Shown: positions 34,559 through 44,099, numbered from the stretch's first letter. The stretch: 64,000 nt of DNA from Paenibacillus sp. DMB5 (GCF_001517085.1 NZ_LRAC01000124.1:248001-312000); one strand, 5' to 3'. The notes: a model not told the origin generated them from the letters alone. Numbers and translations are program-made.

Positions 34559-35695
34559 ATGAGAGCTGTTACGTACCAAGGGAAGAAGAAAGTGGAAGTC
34601 AAGGATGTTGCCGATGCCAAGCTGGAGAAGAAGGATGATATTATCGTCCGGATCACCTCGACGGCAATCTGCGGTTCTGACCTGCATATTTATAACGGTG
34701 AAATTCCGGGCATGCATGATGATTATGTGATCGGGCATGAACCTATGGGGATCGTTGAAGACGTAGGACCCGAGGTGACAAAGGTTAAAAAAGGCGATCG
34801 CGTCATCATCCCGTTCAACGTAGCCTGCGGACAATGTTTCTTTTGCCAGCATGAGATGGAGAGCCAATGTGATCACGCGAATGATGCGAAGGATACCGGC
34901 GGTATGCTCGGTTATTCCAATTCGTACGGCGGTTTTGCCGGCGGGCAGGCGGAGCTGCTTCGTGTACCCTACGGTAACTTCGGACCGTTTGTCGTGCCTG
35001 AGGATGCGGAGATGGAGGATGAAAAGCTGCTTTTCCTGTCTGACATTGTACCGACTGCCTGGTGGGGTGTGGAACACGCCGGTGTTAAGCCTGGTGATAC
35101 GGTAATCGTGCTCGGCTGCGGTCCGGTCGGGCTGCTGACCCAGAAGTTTGCCTGGATGAAGGGTGCTTCCCGTGTCATTGCGGTCGATCATGTGCAGTAC
35201 CGGCTGAATCACGCCAAGCTGACCAATAATGTGGAAATCTTCAATTTTGAAGAGATCAAAGACTTTGAAGCGCATATGAAAGAGATTACGCGCGGGGGAG
35301 CAGATGTTGTTATCGACTGTGTCGGCCTTGACGCCAAGAAGACTGTGGTGGAAAAGGTGGAGACAGCGCTGATGCTTCAGGGCGGTTCGCTTGGTGCATT
35401 TCGGATCGCCTCGGAGGTAGTGCGCAAGTTCGGCACCATCCAGCTTGTTGGCGTATACGGCCTTAACTATAACATGTTCCCGCTGGGTCATCTGTTTGAG
35501 CGCAACATTACCCTCAAAATGGGCCAGGCCCCTGTAATTCATTACATGCCGCAGCTTTATCAGATGATTAAGGAGAATAAATTCGATCCTACAGACATTA
35601 TTACCCACCGGCTGCCGATCAGCAGAGCGGAGCATGCCTACCAGGTGTTTGGCGAGAAGGAAGAGGATTGTATCAAGGTAATACTGAAGCCGTAG
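34559..35695 (+). CDS. Zinc-dependent alcohol dehydrogenase (FDH-like)
   Basis: A 378-residue medium-chain dehydrogenase. The catalytic zinc ligands fall in AICGSDLH and GHEPMG, the structural zinc site in CGQCFFCQHEMESQC, and the NAD-binding motif is GCGPVG. The overall pattern resembles glutathione-independent formaldehyde dehydrogenase-like proteins. Substrate unknown. AAGGAG lies upstream of the ATG at 34559. The opposite strand is open over most of the gene, which is a codon-bias shadow. Confidence 0.88.
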   Translation: MRAVTYQGKKKVEVKDVADAKLEKKDDIIVRITSTAICGSDLHIYNGEIPGMHDDYVIGHEPMGIVEDVGPEVTKVKKGDRVIIPFNVACGQCFFCQHEMESQCDHANDAKDTGGMLGYSNSYGGFAGGQAELLRVPYGNFGPFVVPEDAEMEDEKLLFLSDIVPTAWWGVEHAGVKPGDTVIVLGCGPVGLLTQKFAWMKGASRVIAVDHVQYRLNHAKLTNNVEIFNFEEIKDFEAHMKEITRGGADVVIDCVGLDAKKTVVEKVETALMLQGGSLGAFRIASEVVRKFGTIQLVGVYGLNYNMFPLGHLFERNITLKMGQAPVIHYMPQLYQMIKENKFDPTDIITHRLPISRAEHAYQVFGEKEEDCIKVILKP

Positions 35696-35715
35696 CAGCC
35701 AGAAAGGATAAGGAC

Positions 35716-35746
35716 AGCCCGCTTGGAATATCCGGCGGGTTTTTTG
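35716..35746 (+). terminator. Intrinsic terminator after the dehydrogenase
   Basis: CCCGC (35718-35722) pairs with GCGGG (35735-35739), followed by TTTTTT. Confidence 0.75.
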
Positions 35747-35800
35747 AAAATATAAGCATTTATATGTTTCACGTCATAAATAATCCTTCTATTTCTCGCA

Positions 35801-35846
35801 GAAACGGATACCGTCCCTCAAAGGACGGCAAAGCCGTTTCTTCTTG
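35801..35846 (+). other. Nested hairpin upstream of the EamA gene
   Basis: GAAACGG (35801-35807) pairs with CCGTTTC (35834-35840), and CCGTCC (35811-35816) with GGACGG (35823-35828), followed by TTCTTGTT. It could be a leader terminator or attenuator. Confidence 0.5.
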
Positions 35847-35924
35847 TTGACTGAAAGGGCAATCAGGATATAAGCTCTAATATGGCTTGTAATTTTGTCT
35901 TTAATCCTGAAAGGAAGCTGCCCT

Positions 35925-36839
35925 GTGAATATCAAAAAACCTCCGGTTCCGGTTCCGCTGCTGATGCTGGTCGGAATTGTGGCCATCTCGTTCTCCGCCA
36001 TTTTTATCAAATGGTCATCTGCCCCGGCCTCCGTTCAAGGGATGTACCGGCTGCTGTTCACCTCACTGCTGATGCTGCCCTTTGCCCGGCCTTACAGCGG
36101 AGCAGCCTTCGCGCTTAAAAAGAAAGACTGGCTTCTGCTCGGATTCTCCGGTTTCATGCTGGCACTGCATTTTCTGCTTTGGATGGGCTCACTCAAGTTC
36201 ACCTCTGTAGCAAGCTCAACCATGATTATGGCGCTGGAGCCGGTGTTCATCATGATCGGTTCATATGTACTGTATAAGGAAAAAAGCACAAAATCAGCGA
36301 TTCTCGGCCTGGGAATTGCCATATTCGGAACGGTATTCATCGGCTGGGGCGACATCGGCCTGTCAGCTGATAATTTAAAGGGCGATCTGCTGTCGGTCGG
36401 CGGTACGGTTGCTGTATCGGTACATATGATGGTAGGCCAGCGCCTGGTGTCCCGTATACCGTCTTATTTGTACAGCCTGATCGTTTTTATTTCTGCTTCC
36501 TTTGTTTTTGCCGTTTATAACCTGGCTGCCGGAATACCTTTCTTTGATTATCCGCCTAAGGAGTGGGGCATTTTTGTGCTTCTGGCTATCGTGCCTACCG
36601 TATTCGGCCATATCCTGTTTAACTGGCTGCTGCAGTACGTATCGGCTACGACAGTCTCCATGAATATTCTTGGCGAGCCGGTTGGCGCCAGCATTCTTGC
36701 CTTTCTGCTGCTCGGGGAGAAGCTCAACAGCCTGCAGTGGGCCGGAGGGATTCTTGTCATGGGAGGACTGGCAGTTTATTTGTATGCCGGACGTAAAAAA
36801 ACAGCACCGGCTGCGGAAACTATGCCATCGGCATCATAA
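35925..36839 (+). CDS. EamA/DMT-family transporter
   Basis: A 304-residue membrane protein with ten hydrophobic segments arranged as two EamA repeats (about 10-140 and 155-290). Blocks such as ASSTMIMALEPVFI and VSMNILGEPVGASILAFLLLGE are typical. Substrate unknown; DMT exporters move amino acids or other metabolites. The GTG at 35925 follows AAAGGAAG and is preferred over a TTG at 35895. Confidence 0.85.
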   Translation: MNIKKPPVPVPLLMLVGIVAISFSAIFIKWSSAPASVQGMYRLLFTSLLMLPFARPYSGAAFALKKKDWLLLGFSGFMLALHFLLWMGSLKFTSVASSTMIMALEPVFIMIGSYVLYKEKSTKSAILGLGIAIFGTVFIGWGDIGLSADNLKGDLLSVGGTVAVSVHMMVGQRLVSRIPSYLYSLIVFISASFVFAVYNLAAGIPFFDYPPKEWGIFVLLAIVPTVFGHILFNWLLQYVSATTVSMNILGEPVGASILAFLLLGEKLNSLQWAGGILVMGGLAVYLYAGRKKTAPAAETMPSAS

Positions 36840-36886
36840 TGATTACGGAAAACATAATTTGATTGTTTAAAGGGGGATTTAATATA

Positions 36887-37723
36887 ATGAATGAACAAAA
36901 TTTGGATGAACAACAAGATCCGCAGGCTGTGATTGCGTCCAGTGAAGAGACATGGAACGAGGATACGTATGCTGCCTGGACAAGCAGGTTCGGGAAACCG
37001 GCAGAAGCAGCAGCAAAGCTGGCGAAAGACCCGCAGGGAAGACTATATCCGCTTCAACCTTATCTGGGTGAGGTTGCCGGTAAAAAAATAATGAACCTGA
37101 TGGGTTCAAACGGAATGAAGGGGGTAGCACTGGGCTTGCTTGGAGCAGAGGTAAGTATAGCCGATTTCTCTGAGGCAAATGCCAGATATGCAGCTGAACT
37201 GGCGGAAGCGGCAGGCGTGGAGCTGAATTATATTGTGTCCGATGTGTTGAAGCTGCCTGAAGAAGTGCTGAACAGCTCATTCGACATTGTATTTGCCGAA
37301 ATGGGGATTGTCCATTATTTCACTGATCTTGCACCGTTTATGGATACGGTCTACAGGCTGCTTGCTTCTGGAGGCCGGTTTATCCTGCGTGATTTTCATC
37401 CTGTCACAACCAAGCTGATTTCCTCAAAAGGCTCCACCGCCAAAGTGCGCAAGCACAAGGTGGACGGAGATTATTTCGACACCGCGCTGGAGGAGAAGAA
37501 GGTATCCTACTCCAAATACCTCCCGACTGCAGGGCAGCAGCCCGGAAGTGATGTGAAGCACAGTGTAGTATACTGGCGCCGCTGGACATTGGGTGAGCTG
37601 GTAACGGCAGCGGCACGCAGCGGGCTTGTCATCTGCGAACTGGTTGAAGAGCCCAATCTGTCCTCGGACGTCTATGACAAGGGTATTCCCAAAACCTTTA
37701 CCCTGGTGGCCGAAAAAAGATAG
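36887..37723 (+). CDS. Class I SAM-dependent methyltransferase
   Basis: A 278-residue methyltransferase. The SAM-binding region is modified: KIMNLMGSNGMKGVALGLLG replaces the usual ExGxGxG loop, followed by the acidic residue in VSIADFSEAN and FDIVFAEMGIVHYF. Substrate unknown. AAGGGGG precedes the ATG at 36887. It converges with the LysR gene across a shared terminator. Confidence 0.82.
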   Translation: MNEQNLDEQQDPQAVIASSEETWNEDTYAAWTSRFGKPAEAAAKLAKDPQGRLYPLQPYLGEVAGKKIMNLMGSNGMKGVALGLLGAEVSIADFSEANARYAAELAEAAGVELNYIVSDVLKLPEEVLNSSFDIVFAEMGIVHYFTDLAPFMDTVYRLLASGGRFILRDFHPVTTKLISSKGSTAKVRKHKVDGDYFDTALEEKKVSYSKYLPTAGQQPGSDVKHSVVYWRRWTLGELVTAAARSGLVICELVEEPNLSSDVYDKGIPKTFTLVAEKR

Positions 37724-37727
37724 CATA

Positions 37728-37782
37728 ACAAAAGGAACAAGCAGACAGTGCTTCGAAAGTGCTGCCTGCTTGTTCCTTTTTC
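37728..37782. terminator. Bidirectional terminator between convergent genes
   Basis: AAAGGAACAAGCAG pairs with CTGCTTGTTCCTTT over a long stem, with A and T runs on both sides. Confidence 0.85.
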
Positions 37783-37795
37783 TATTGTAATTAAG

Positions 37796-37830
37796 TTAAT
37801 GGCATTAATTATAATGATTAATGCCATTAA
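37796..37830. repeat. 14-base inverted repeat at the LysR stop codon
   Basis: TTAATGGCATTAAT (37796-37809) and ATTAATGCCATTAA (37817-37830) are perfect inverted copies that overlap the stop of the minus-strand LysR gene. The core TAATGCCATTA recurs in the operator-like palindrome at 42743. Function unknown. Confidence 0.6.
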
Positions 37831-38722
37831 TTGTTCTGCAGATCCATGCCTGCAGCCATATCTATAAAAGCCTGCTGCAACGGTGTCAGTGTATGATCCT
37901 TACGCCAGGCAAAGGCAAACCGTGCTGCGGGCACAACTCCTGGAAGCGAAGCCCAGCGCAGGCTGTCAAGCGCCAGCTCGGAACGGATTCCCGCCAGGGA
38001 AAACACGCCTACCGACCCGCCCTCCATAACGATCCTTTTATATGCTTCCGGATTATTTACAACCGCATGATTCCACAGACGTACAGCATTGGATTGTGCC
38101 CAGCTGTCAGCAGCATTGGACAGATAGGAAGCTGATTCATGCTGAATCCATGGTTCAAGGGCTATGCCCTCCGGGGTAAGCTGGGCTTCCCGGGCGAAAG
38201 GATGGTCAGGAGCAAAAATAAGTACAGTGTCATCCCCGCAAATATCCTGCGTCTGGAAGGACTCATCTTCATTCTCCGCCATATAAAGCACTGCCAGCTG
38301 TATATCCCGCTGCGCAGCCGTTCCCTGACTGTATTATCGTTATGTACGCTGAGCACGGCATCGATACCCGGATGCAGATTAATGAATTGGGACACTATTT
38401 TTGGTAAAACATATGTACCGGGTATATAGGAAGCTTCCAGCTCCAGATTACCCGAATTGAGGGAAGAGAACTGCTTGAGGCTGCGCTCCGCTTCAACGGC
38501 CAGCGACACGATACGTACAGCATACTGATAAAGCGCCCGGCCCGCCTCTGTCAGCAGAACGCGTCCGCTGCGGTATTGGAAAAGGGAAGTGCCAAGCTCA
38601 GACTCCAGGCTTTTCATATGAAAGGAGACGGTCGGCTGCTTCAAGCCGAGTTCGGCGGCCACATCTGTAACCTTTTTATATTTTTCAATCAGGACCACAA
38701 TTTGCAGTTTCGTTATATTCAT
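37827..38722 (-). pseudogene. LysR-family regulator, frameshifted mid-gene
   Basis: GGAGG precedes an ATG at 38722 that opens a LysR winged-helix domain (DVAAELGLKQPTVSFHMKSL). The frame holds to about residue 138 (VRERLRSG), then breaks. On the minus strand AGCGGGATATACAG has three G where four would give SGDIQLAVLYMAENE; the loss is at 38306-38308. The neighbouring frame then carries the rest of the effector domain to 37827. With one G restored the protein has about 298 residues, normal for LysR. Possible sequencing error. It is divergent from pstS, but the 316-base spacer gives no direct evidence that it regulates pst. Confidence 0.82.
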
Positions 38723-38900
38723 GATTTCCTCCGGCTGAATGATGTTCAAATGTTAGTTTATCTCTCTAATATAGATTATATCTATAACAATATACATTTT
38801 CTATTAGTATTTTTATCTTTCGTTTTACAAAACGAAGACTTTTCTCTAACGAACGAGCTCTAGAATAATAAGAGTAAAGCGGAGAGAAAACATAGAGGAA

Positions 38901-38985
38901 GCTTCCAAAGTGAGTTTTGTAAGAAGCAGATTCAATGGACACAAACACACAAAACCTAAGCTTATGCTTCCGAAGCGAGTTTTGC
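38901..38985 (+). repeat. Imperfect direct repeat upstream of pstS
   Basis: GCTTCCAAAGTGAGTTTTGT (38901-38920) and GCTTCCGAAGCGAGTTTTGC (38966-38985) match at 17 of 20 positions, 65 bases apart. They lie in the 38723-39038 spacer, which also is AT-rich near the LysR start. They could be regulator sites or an interspersed genomic repeat. I see no clear Pho box. Confidence 0.6.
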
Positions 38986-39038
38986 GGAGTGAGTAAAAAA
39001 AGCATGGGCTAACAAAACTTTAGGAGGAACAAAAAACA

Positions 39039-39980
39039 ATGCAATTCAGAAAATCGTGGATCATGGCTCTGGCACTAACAAGCGTAGTAGCACTTTCGGC
39101 ATGCGGTAACAGCAACAATGCGGCAACGAATAACGGGGGCAATAACGCAGCTGCGACAAACACACCTACAGAAAACAGCAGCGGTGCAGAATTAAGCGGA
39201 TCAATCCTGGCTTCGGGATCTACAGCACTTCAACCACTGGTAGAGCAGGCGGCTGAAAGCTTCATGGATGCTAACAGCGGCGTTGATATTCAAGTACAAG
39301 GCGGCGGCAGCGGTACTGGTCTTACCCAGGTTGCTGAAGGCCAGGTAGATATCGGTAACTCCGACGTATTTGCAGAAGAAAAATTGAAGGATGCCGATGC
39401 TGAAAAAGCAGCTGCACTCGTTGACCACCAGGTAGCGGTTGTTGCCATTGCTGCAGTATCTAACCCGGATGCGGGTGTAGATAACCTGACTAAACAGCAG
39501 CTGGTTGACATTTTCACCGGTAAGATCACCAACTGGAGCGAAGTTGGCGGTGCTGACCAGGCGATCCAGATCATTAACCGTCCAAGCAGCTCCGGTACAC
39601 GTGCTACCTTTGAAGCTTTTGCACTTGGAACAAAGACTGAAGATCTTCAAGGTTCCGTACAAGAGGACTCCTCCGGTACTGTTAAGAAAATGATCGGCGA
39701 AACTCCGGGAGCAATTGGTTACCTGGCGCTGTCCTACCTCGATGATACTGTAAAAACACTGAACTACGAAGGTGTTGAGCCATCCGTAGACAACGTAGTG
39801 AGCGGAGACTATCCGGTATGGGCTTATCAGCACATGTACACTAACGGTGAACCGAATGAAGTTGTAAAAGCATTCCTTGATTACATGCTGACTGATGAAG
39901 TACAGAACGGTGATGTGGTTGAGCTGGGATACATTCCGGCGAATGCAATGCAGGTTTCCCGCGCGTTGACGGCAACGTAA
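39039..39980 (+). CDS. pstS: Phosphate ABC transporter, substrate-binding lipoprotein PstS
   Basis: A 313-residue lipoprotein with lipobox ALSAC and an Asn/Ala-rich linker. The phosphate-binding blocks ASGSTALQPLVEQAA, GGGSGTGLTQV, IGNSDVFAEE and RPSSSGTRATFE are clear. It captures phosphate for PstC/PstA. It is first in the pst operon, with TTAGGAGG upstream. A hairpin lies between pstS and pstC, probably allowing more PstS than permease. Confidence 0.93.
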   Translation: MQFRKSWIMALALTSVVALSACGNSNNAATNNGGNNAAATNTPTENSSGAELSGSILASGSTALQPLVEQAAESFMDANSGVDIQVQGGGSGTGLTQVAEGQVDIGNSDVFAEEKLKDADAEKAAALVDHQVAVVAIAAVSNPDAGVDNLTKQQLVDIFTGKITNWSEVGGADQAIQIINRPSSSGTRATFEAFALGTKTEDLQGSVQEDSSGTVKKMIGETPGAIGYLALSYLDDTVKTLNYEGVEPSVDNVVSGDYPVWAYQHMYTNGEPNEVVKAFLDYMLTDEVQNGDVVELGYIPANAMQVSRALTAT

Positions 39981-40034
39981 CAAAGAAATAAATAAAGCTT
40001 TAACACAGGATAAGATCCATTAGATCAAGTGATT

Positions 40035-40061
40035 AGAGGCGGAACTCTTCTGCCTCTCTTT
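40035..40061 (+). terminator. Attenuating hairpin between pstS and pstC
   Basis: AGAGGC (40035-40040) pairs with GCCTCT (40052-40057), followed by CTTTTC. It is weak enough to allow read-through. Confidence 0.55.
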
Positions 40062-40084
40062 TCACTTTAGAAAGAGGGAGCATC

Positions 40085-40987
40085 TTGCGGGGAAAAACAA
40101 ATACAAAAAAGATCGAAAAACATCATATTGAGGACATGGTAGGGCGTATATATATGTCCCTTTGCGTACTGCTTCTGATCGTGATCATTGTTTCAATGGT
40201 CTATTTCGTAGCGTCCAAGGGTATTGCCAACTTTATCAGCGGTGAAGTGAAACTGACCGACTTCCTGTTCGGCACCAAATGGGCGCCTGAAGCAGACACA
40301 CCGTCTTATGGAGCTTTGCCATTTATCACCGGTTCCTTCCTGGTTACCTTGCTTGCTGCACTGATTGCCAGTCCGCTCAGCATCTGTGCTGCGCTGTTCA
40401 TGACTGAAATTGTTCCAGGCTGGGGGAAAAAGCTGCTGCAGCCGGTAATCGAGCTGCTGTCCGGTATTCCGTCAGTTGTATACGGCTTTGTAGGTCTTAG
40501 CGTTATCGTTCCATTCCTGCGTGACACATTTCCCGGCCAGGGCATCGGGGTTGCTGCAGGCGCGCTTGTACTGTCGGTTATGATTCTGCCGACAATCACA
40601 AGCGTGGCTGCAGACGCGCTTGCTTCTTTGCCGCAAAATTTGAAAGAATCCTCATTTGCGCTCGGTGCCACCCGTTGGCAGACCATCTCGCGTGTCATTC
40701 TACCGACTACAATGCCGGCGATCATGACCGGGGTAGTACTGGGTATGGCCCGTGCGTTCGGTGAAGCTCTTGCTGTTCAGATGGTTATCGGTAATGCGCC
40801 TTTCGTGCCGCGCTCGCTCTTTGAATCGGCCTCTACGCTGACCAGTGTCATTACACTCAGCATGGGGAACACAACCATGGGCTCGACGATTAATAACGCG
40901 CTGTGGAGTATGGCGCTGGTTCTTATGCTGATGACGTTCGTATTCGTCCTCCTCGTAAGAATGCTCGAAAGGAGAAATAAGATTTGA
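40085..40987 (+). CDS. pstC: Phosphate ABC transporter permease PstC
   Basis: A 300-residue permease with six membrane segments and the EAA-type coupling loop KESSFALGATRWQTISRVILP. GIPSVVYGFVGL is a PstC block. The TTG start is supported by AAGAGGGAG. It overlaps pstA by four bases. Confidence 0.92.
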   Translation: MRGKTNTKKIEKHHIEDMVGRIYMSLCVLLLIVIIVSMVYFVASKGIANFISGEVKLTDFLFGTKWAPEADTPSYGALPFITGSFLVTLLAALIASPLSICAALFMTEIVPGWGKKLLQPVIELLSGIPSVVYGFVGLSVIVPFLRDTFPGQGIGVAAGALVLSVMILPTITSVAADALASLPQNLKESSFALGATRWQTISRVILPTTMPAIMTGVVLGMARAFGEALAVQMVIGNAPFVPRSLFESASTLTSVITLSMGNTTMGSTINNALWSMALVLMLMTFVFVLLVRMLERRNKI

Positions 40988-41880
40988 AGCCGAAGACAGC
41001 AGACAAAATTGCCACGACCCTTATCGTATTTTTCGCACTATTGATTGTAGCCATCCTGATCGGACTATTGGGATACATTCTTGTACGCGGGCTTAATCAT
41101 ATCAGCTGGGATTTCCTGACCTCGGCTCCGCAGAAGATCCGCGCAGGCGGCGGGGTAGGGCCGCAGTTATTTAACTCCCTCTACCTGCTGGTGCTGACCT
41201 TGCTCATTACCATTCCGCTTGGCCTTGGCGCCGGTATTTTCATGGCGGAATATGCCCGTCCCGGCAAGCTTACGAACTTCATCCGTCTGATTGTGGAAGT
41301 ACTGTCGTCCTTCCCGTCGATCATTGTCGGCCTGTTCGGCCTTTTGCTGATTGTAAACTTTTTTGATCTCGGATTCTCCTTGCTGTCCGGCGCCATTGCG
41401 CTTACGTTCTTCAATCTTCCGCTGATGGTGCGGATAACCGAGCAGGCTTTCCGCACAGTGCCCAAAGCGCAGAAGGAAGCCGGCTTTGCGCTTGGACTAT
41501 CCAAATGGAAGATTGTAACCTCTGTATTACTTCCGGTAGCCCTGCCAACCATCATTACCGGAACGATCCTGTCCGCAGGCCGTGTCTTTGGTGAAGCAGC
41601 AGCTCTTATGTTCACAGCGGGGATGAGCAGCCCGCGTCTGAACTTCTCGGATTGGAATCCGCTGCATTCAAACTCACCGCTGAATCCGTTCCGTCCGGCT
41701 GAAACGCTGGCGGTGCACATCTGGAAAATCAACAGTGAGGGCCTGGCGCCGGATGCAATCCAAATCGCAGCCGGAGCTTCAGCCGTTCTCGTAATCATGG
41801 TATTGCTGTTCAACCTGCTGGCCCGTTATTTCGGCAGATTTATTTACCGCAAGCTGACAGCATCCAAAAGAATAAATTAG
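40984..41880 (+). CDS. pstA: Phosphate ABC transporter permease PstA
   Basis: A 298-residue permease, partner of PstC. The blocks AEYARPGKLTNFIRLIVEVL, PSIIVGLFGL and the coupling loop KEAGFALGLSKWKIVTSVLLP identify it. TTG start with AAAGGAG upstream, overlapping the pstC stop. Confidence 0.92.
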   Translation: MKPKTADKIATTLIVFFALLIVAILIGLLGYILVRGLNHISWDFLTSAPQKIRAGGGVGPQLFNSLYLLVLTLLITIPLGLGAGIFMAEYARPGKLTNFIRLIVEVLSSFPSIIVGLFGLLLIVNFFDLGFSLLSGAIALTFFNLPLMVRITEQAFRTVPKAQKEAGFALGLSKWKIVTSVLLPVALPTIITGTILSAGRVFGEAAALMFTAGMSSPRLNFSDWNPLHSNSPLNPFRPAETLAVHIWKINSEGLAPDAIQIAAGASAVLVIMVLLFNLLARYFGRFIYRKLTASKRIN

Positions 41881-41902
41881 TGATAAACAGGAGGAGTAAG
41901 AG

Positions 41903-42676
41903 ATGGGAACAGCGGCAGCGGTGCGCGAATCATTTCAAACAGAGAACCTTAGTATTTTTTATGGAACTTACGAAGCGGTTAAGGGAATCAGCCTTCCTTT
42001 TGCCCAGAATACAGTTACAGCACTGATTGGCCCTTCGGGCTGCGGTAAGTCAACGTTCCTCCGTTCGCTGAACCGGATGAATGACGATATTTCCGGTTCA
42101 ACAACCAAAGGCAGCATCTGGATTGACGGGGTGGACATCAACGCGCAGGGTACGGATGTGATCAAGCTGCGCCAGAAGATCGGTATGGTCTGGCAGAAGC
42201 CGAACCCGTTCTACAAATCCATCTACGAAAACATTGCGTTCGGCCCGAAATATCACGGCGTGAAGGGTAAAGCAGCTCTGGATGAAATTGTGGAGAGCAG
42301 CCTGCGCCGTGCCGCACTGTGGGATGAGGTTAAAGACCGGCTGAAGGATTCCGCACTCGCCCTGTCCGGCGGACAGCAGCAGCGTCTGTGCATTGCCCGT
42401 GCGTTGTCTGTTAACCCGCAAATTCTCCTGCTTGATGAGCCGGCTTCCGCGCTTGACCCTGTATCAACAGGTAAGGTTGAGGAGCTGATTAAGGAATTGA
42501 AGGAAGACCTGCGGATCGTTATTGTTACTCATAACATGCAGCAGGCAGCCCGCATTTCGGATTACACTGCGTATTTCTACCTTGGTTCGCTCGTCGAATA
42601 TGACAAGACCGAGAAGGTATTCAGCAATCCGGAGAACCAGATGACCCAGGAATACATTATGGGCCGTTTCGGCTGA
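41903..42676 (+). CDS. pstB: Phosphate ABC transporter ATP-binding protein PstB
   Basis: A 257-residue ATPase with Walker [10 protein letters not shown], the PstB-specific [10 protein letters not shown], signature LSGGQQQR, Walker [14 protein letters not shown] and switch His in VTHNMQQA. It powers phosphate uptake. No phoU follows; the operon ends with a strong terminator. Confidence 0.94.
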   Translation: MGTAAAVRESFQTENLSIFYGTYEAVKGISLPFAQNTVTALIGPSGCGKSTFLRSLNRMNDDISGSTTKGSIWIDGVDINAQGTDVIKLRQKIGMVWQKPNPFYKSIYENIAFGPKYHGVKGKAALDEIVESSLRRAALWDEVKDRLKDSALALSGGQQQRLCIARALSVNPQILLLDEPASALDPVSTGKVEELIKELKEDLRIVIVTHNMQQAARISDYTAYFYLGSLVEYDKTEKVFSNPENQMTQEYIMGRFG

Positions 42677-42693
42677 CAGTTAATAATCATAAG

Positions 42694-42718
42694 AGCATCC
42701 TTCGGGATGCTTTTTTTG
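42694..42718 (+). terminator. Terminator of the pst operon
   Basis: AGCATCC (42694-42700), a TTCG tetraloop and GGATGCT (42705-42711), followed by T residues. Confidence 0.92.
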
Positions 42719-42737
42719 TTCGCAGCGATGATAACAC

Positions 42738-42785
42738 TTGAAAAACTAATGCCATTAGTTTATATTGTAACTAATATCATTAGTT
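42738..42785 (+). promoter_or_regulatory. Promoter with two operator palindromes, likely TetR target
   Basis: TTGAAA (42738-42743), a 17-base spacer and TATATT (42761-42766) form a sigma-A promoter. AAACTAAT-GCC-ATTAGTTT (42743-42761) fills the spacer, and AACTAAT-ATC-ATTAGTT (42769-42785) covers the start region; centres are 25 bases apart. The TetR regulator encoded in the same operon is the likely ligand, giving autorepression. Confidence 0.75.
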
Positions 42786-42803
42786 TTATTGGGGGAGATC
42801 CGC

Positions 42804-43523
42804 ATGAGAGTTATTCAAACAGGAAATTTACTGCAGCTTACCTGGTTTCCGAAGTTTTTTCCCGTCAATTGTTATCTTGTCGTTGAGGACAATGAGCTGA
42901 CCCTTATTGATGCGGCGATGCCGTTCAGTGTAAAAGGAATTATGAGTGCCGCCGCCGGGCTGCAGATGCCGATTACACGCATAGTGCTGACTCATGCACA
43001 TGGCGATCATGTAGGGGCACTGGATGAGCTGAAGAGGCAGCTTCCGGCGGCCAAAGTCTACATCTCTGAGCGGGACGCCGATCTGTTAAGAGGAGACCGG
43101 ACATTAAGGGCGGATGAGCCGCAGATGCCGCTGAAGGGTTCAGTGCCCAAGAATATTACTACAGTGCCTGATGTGCTGCTGCAGGAAGGCGATCTAATCG
43201 GCTCCCTTCAGGCTATCAGCACACCTGGACATACACCGGGATCCATGTCCTTTTTGGACCAGCGCAGCAGGGCGCTGATTGCGGGAGATGCGTTCCAGAC
43301 TTTCCGTGCTACCGTTGTAGCTGGTACGATAGTTCCGCTGTTTCCTTTTCCGGCGATGGCTACCTGGCATAAAGAATTGGCACTGGCAAGCGCCATTAAG
43401 CTTGCAGAGCTATCTCCGGCTGTGCTGGCGGCAGGTCATGGCAATATGCTGACAGAACCTGTTCAGGCGATGAAGCAGGCGATCCGGCAGGCTCAGAATT
43501 CTTTGAATAAAGGAGGCCGCTAA
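42804..43523 (+). CDS. MBL-fold metallo-hydrolase
   Basis: A 239-residue metallo-beta-lactamase-fold hydrolase. The metal motif HxHxDH is HAHGDH (64-69); further ligands are in STPGHTPGS and AGDAF. These proteins bind two metal ions and hydrolyse esters, thioesters or lactones; the substrate here is unknown. GGGGGAG precedes the ATG at 42804. It is first in an operon with a TetR gene directly after its stop. Confidence 0.85.
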   Translation: MRVIQTGNLLQLTWFPKFFPVNCYLVVEDNELTLIDAAMPFSVKGIMSAAAGLQMPITRIVLTHAHGDHVGALDELKRQLPAAKVYISERDADLLRGDRTLRADEPQMPLKGSVPKNITTVPDVLLQEGDLIGSLQAISTPGHTPGSMSFLDQRSRALIAGDAFQTFRATVVAGTIVPLFPFPAMATWHKELALASAIKLAELSPAVLAAGHGNMLTEPVQAMKQAIRQAQNSLNKGGR

Positions 43524-44099
43524 ATGTCACCCAGAGCAGGTTTGGATAAACGTACCCTGGTGCTTGCTGCGGCAGAACTTACTGATGAACACGGTATGGA
43601 GGGGGTGACGCTCGCCCTGCTGGCTGCAAAGCTGGGCGTGCGCTCCCCGTCCCTGTATAATCATGTTAACGGGCTCAAGGAGCTGCGCACACTGCTGGCT
43701 GTATTCGGGCTGGAGCAGCTCTATGCCGTAATGTCAGCCTCATTAGAAGGAGTCAGCGGAGAAGCGGCAGTTCATGCTATTAGCAAAGCCTACGTTACGT
43801 TTGCGCAGCAGCACCCCGGTCTGTACGAAACGACGCTGCAGGCTCCGGAGCAGGGGAATGCAGAGCTTGAAGAAGCCGGTGCGAGAACCTTGCAGTTAAT
43901 TATCAGTGTACTGTCCGGCTACGAGCTGGGCAGTACTGGCGGACTGCACGCAGTCAGGGGCTTAAGAAGTATTCTGCATGGCTTCGCCGCACTCAGGAAC
44001 AAGGGCGGCTTCGGGATGCCGCTGGATCTGGAGGACAGCCTGACCCGGCTGATCGATTCTTATATTGCCGGAATCGGATGCATGAGAACCGTGGATTAA
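43524..44099 (+). CDS. TetR/AcrR-family regulator (WHG-type C-terminal domain)
   Basis: A 191-residue repressor. The helix-turn-helix lies at about 28-50 (VTLALLAAKLGVRSPSLYNHV), and the C-terminal part (VTFAQQHPGLYETTL, LRSILHGFAAL) resembles the WHG domain. AAAGGAGG precedes the ATG, which directly follows the MBL gene. It probably represses its own operon through the palindromes at 42743-42785. Confidence 0.88.
   Translation: MSPRAGLDKRTLVLAAAELTDEHGMEGVTLALLAAKLGVRSPSLYNHVNGLKELRTLLAVFGLEQLYAVMSASLEGVSGEAAVHAISKAYVTFAQQHPGLYETTLQAPEQGNAELEEAGARTLQLIISVLSGYELGSTGGLHAVRGLRSILHGFAALRNKGGFGMPLDLEDSLTRLIDSYIAGIGCMRTVD

Noticed and set aside
34394..35635. Long open frame on the minus strand opposite the alcohol dehydrogenase
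   Set aside because: It lies antisense to a clear enzyme gene and shows no family pattern; codon bias leaves such frames open.
38723..39038. Pho box upstream of pstS
   Set aside because: No convincing pair of TTAACA-like repeats at the expected spacing was found.
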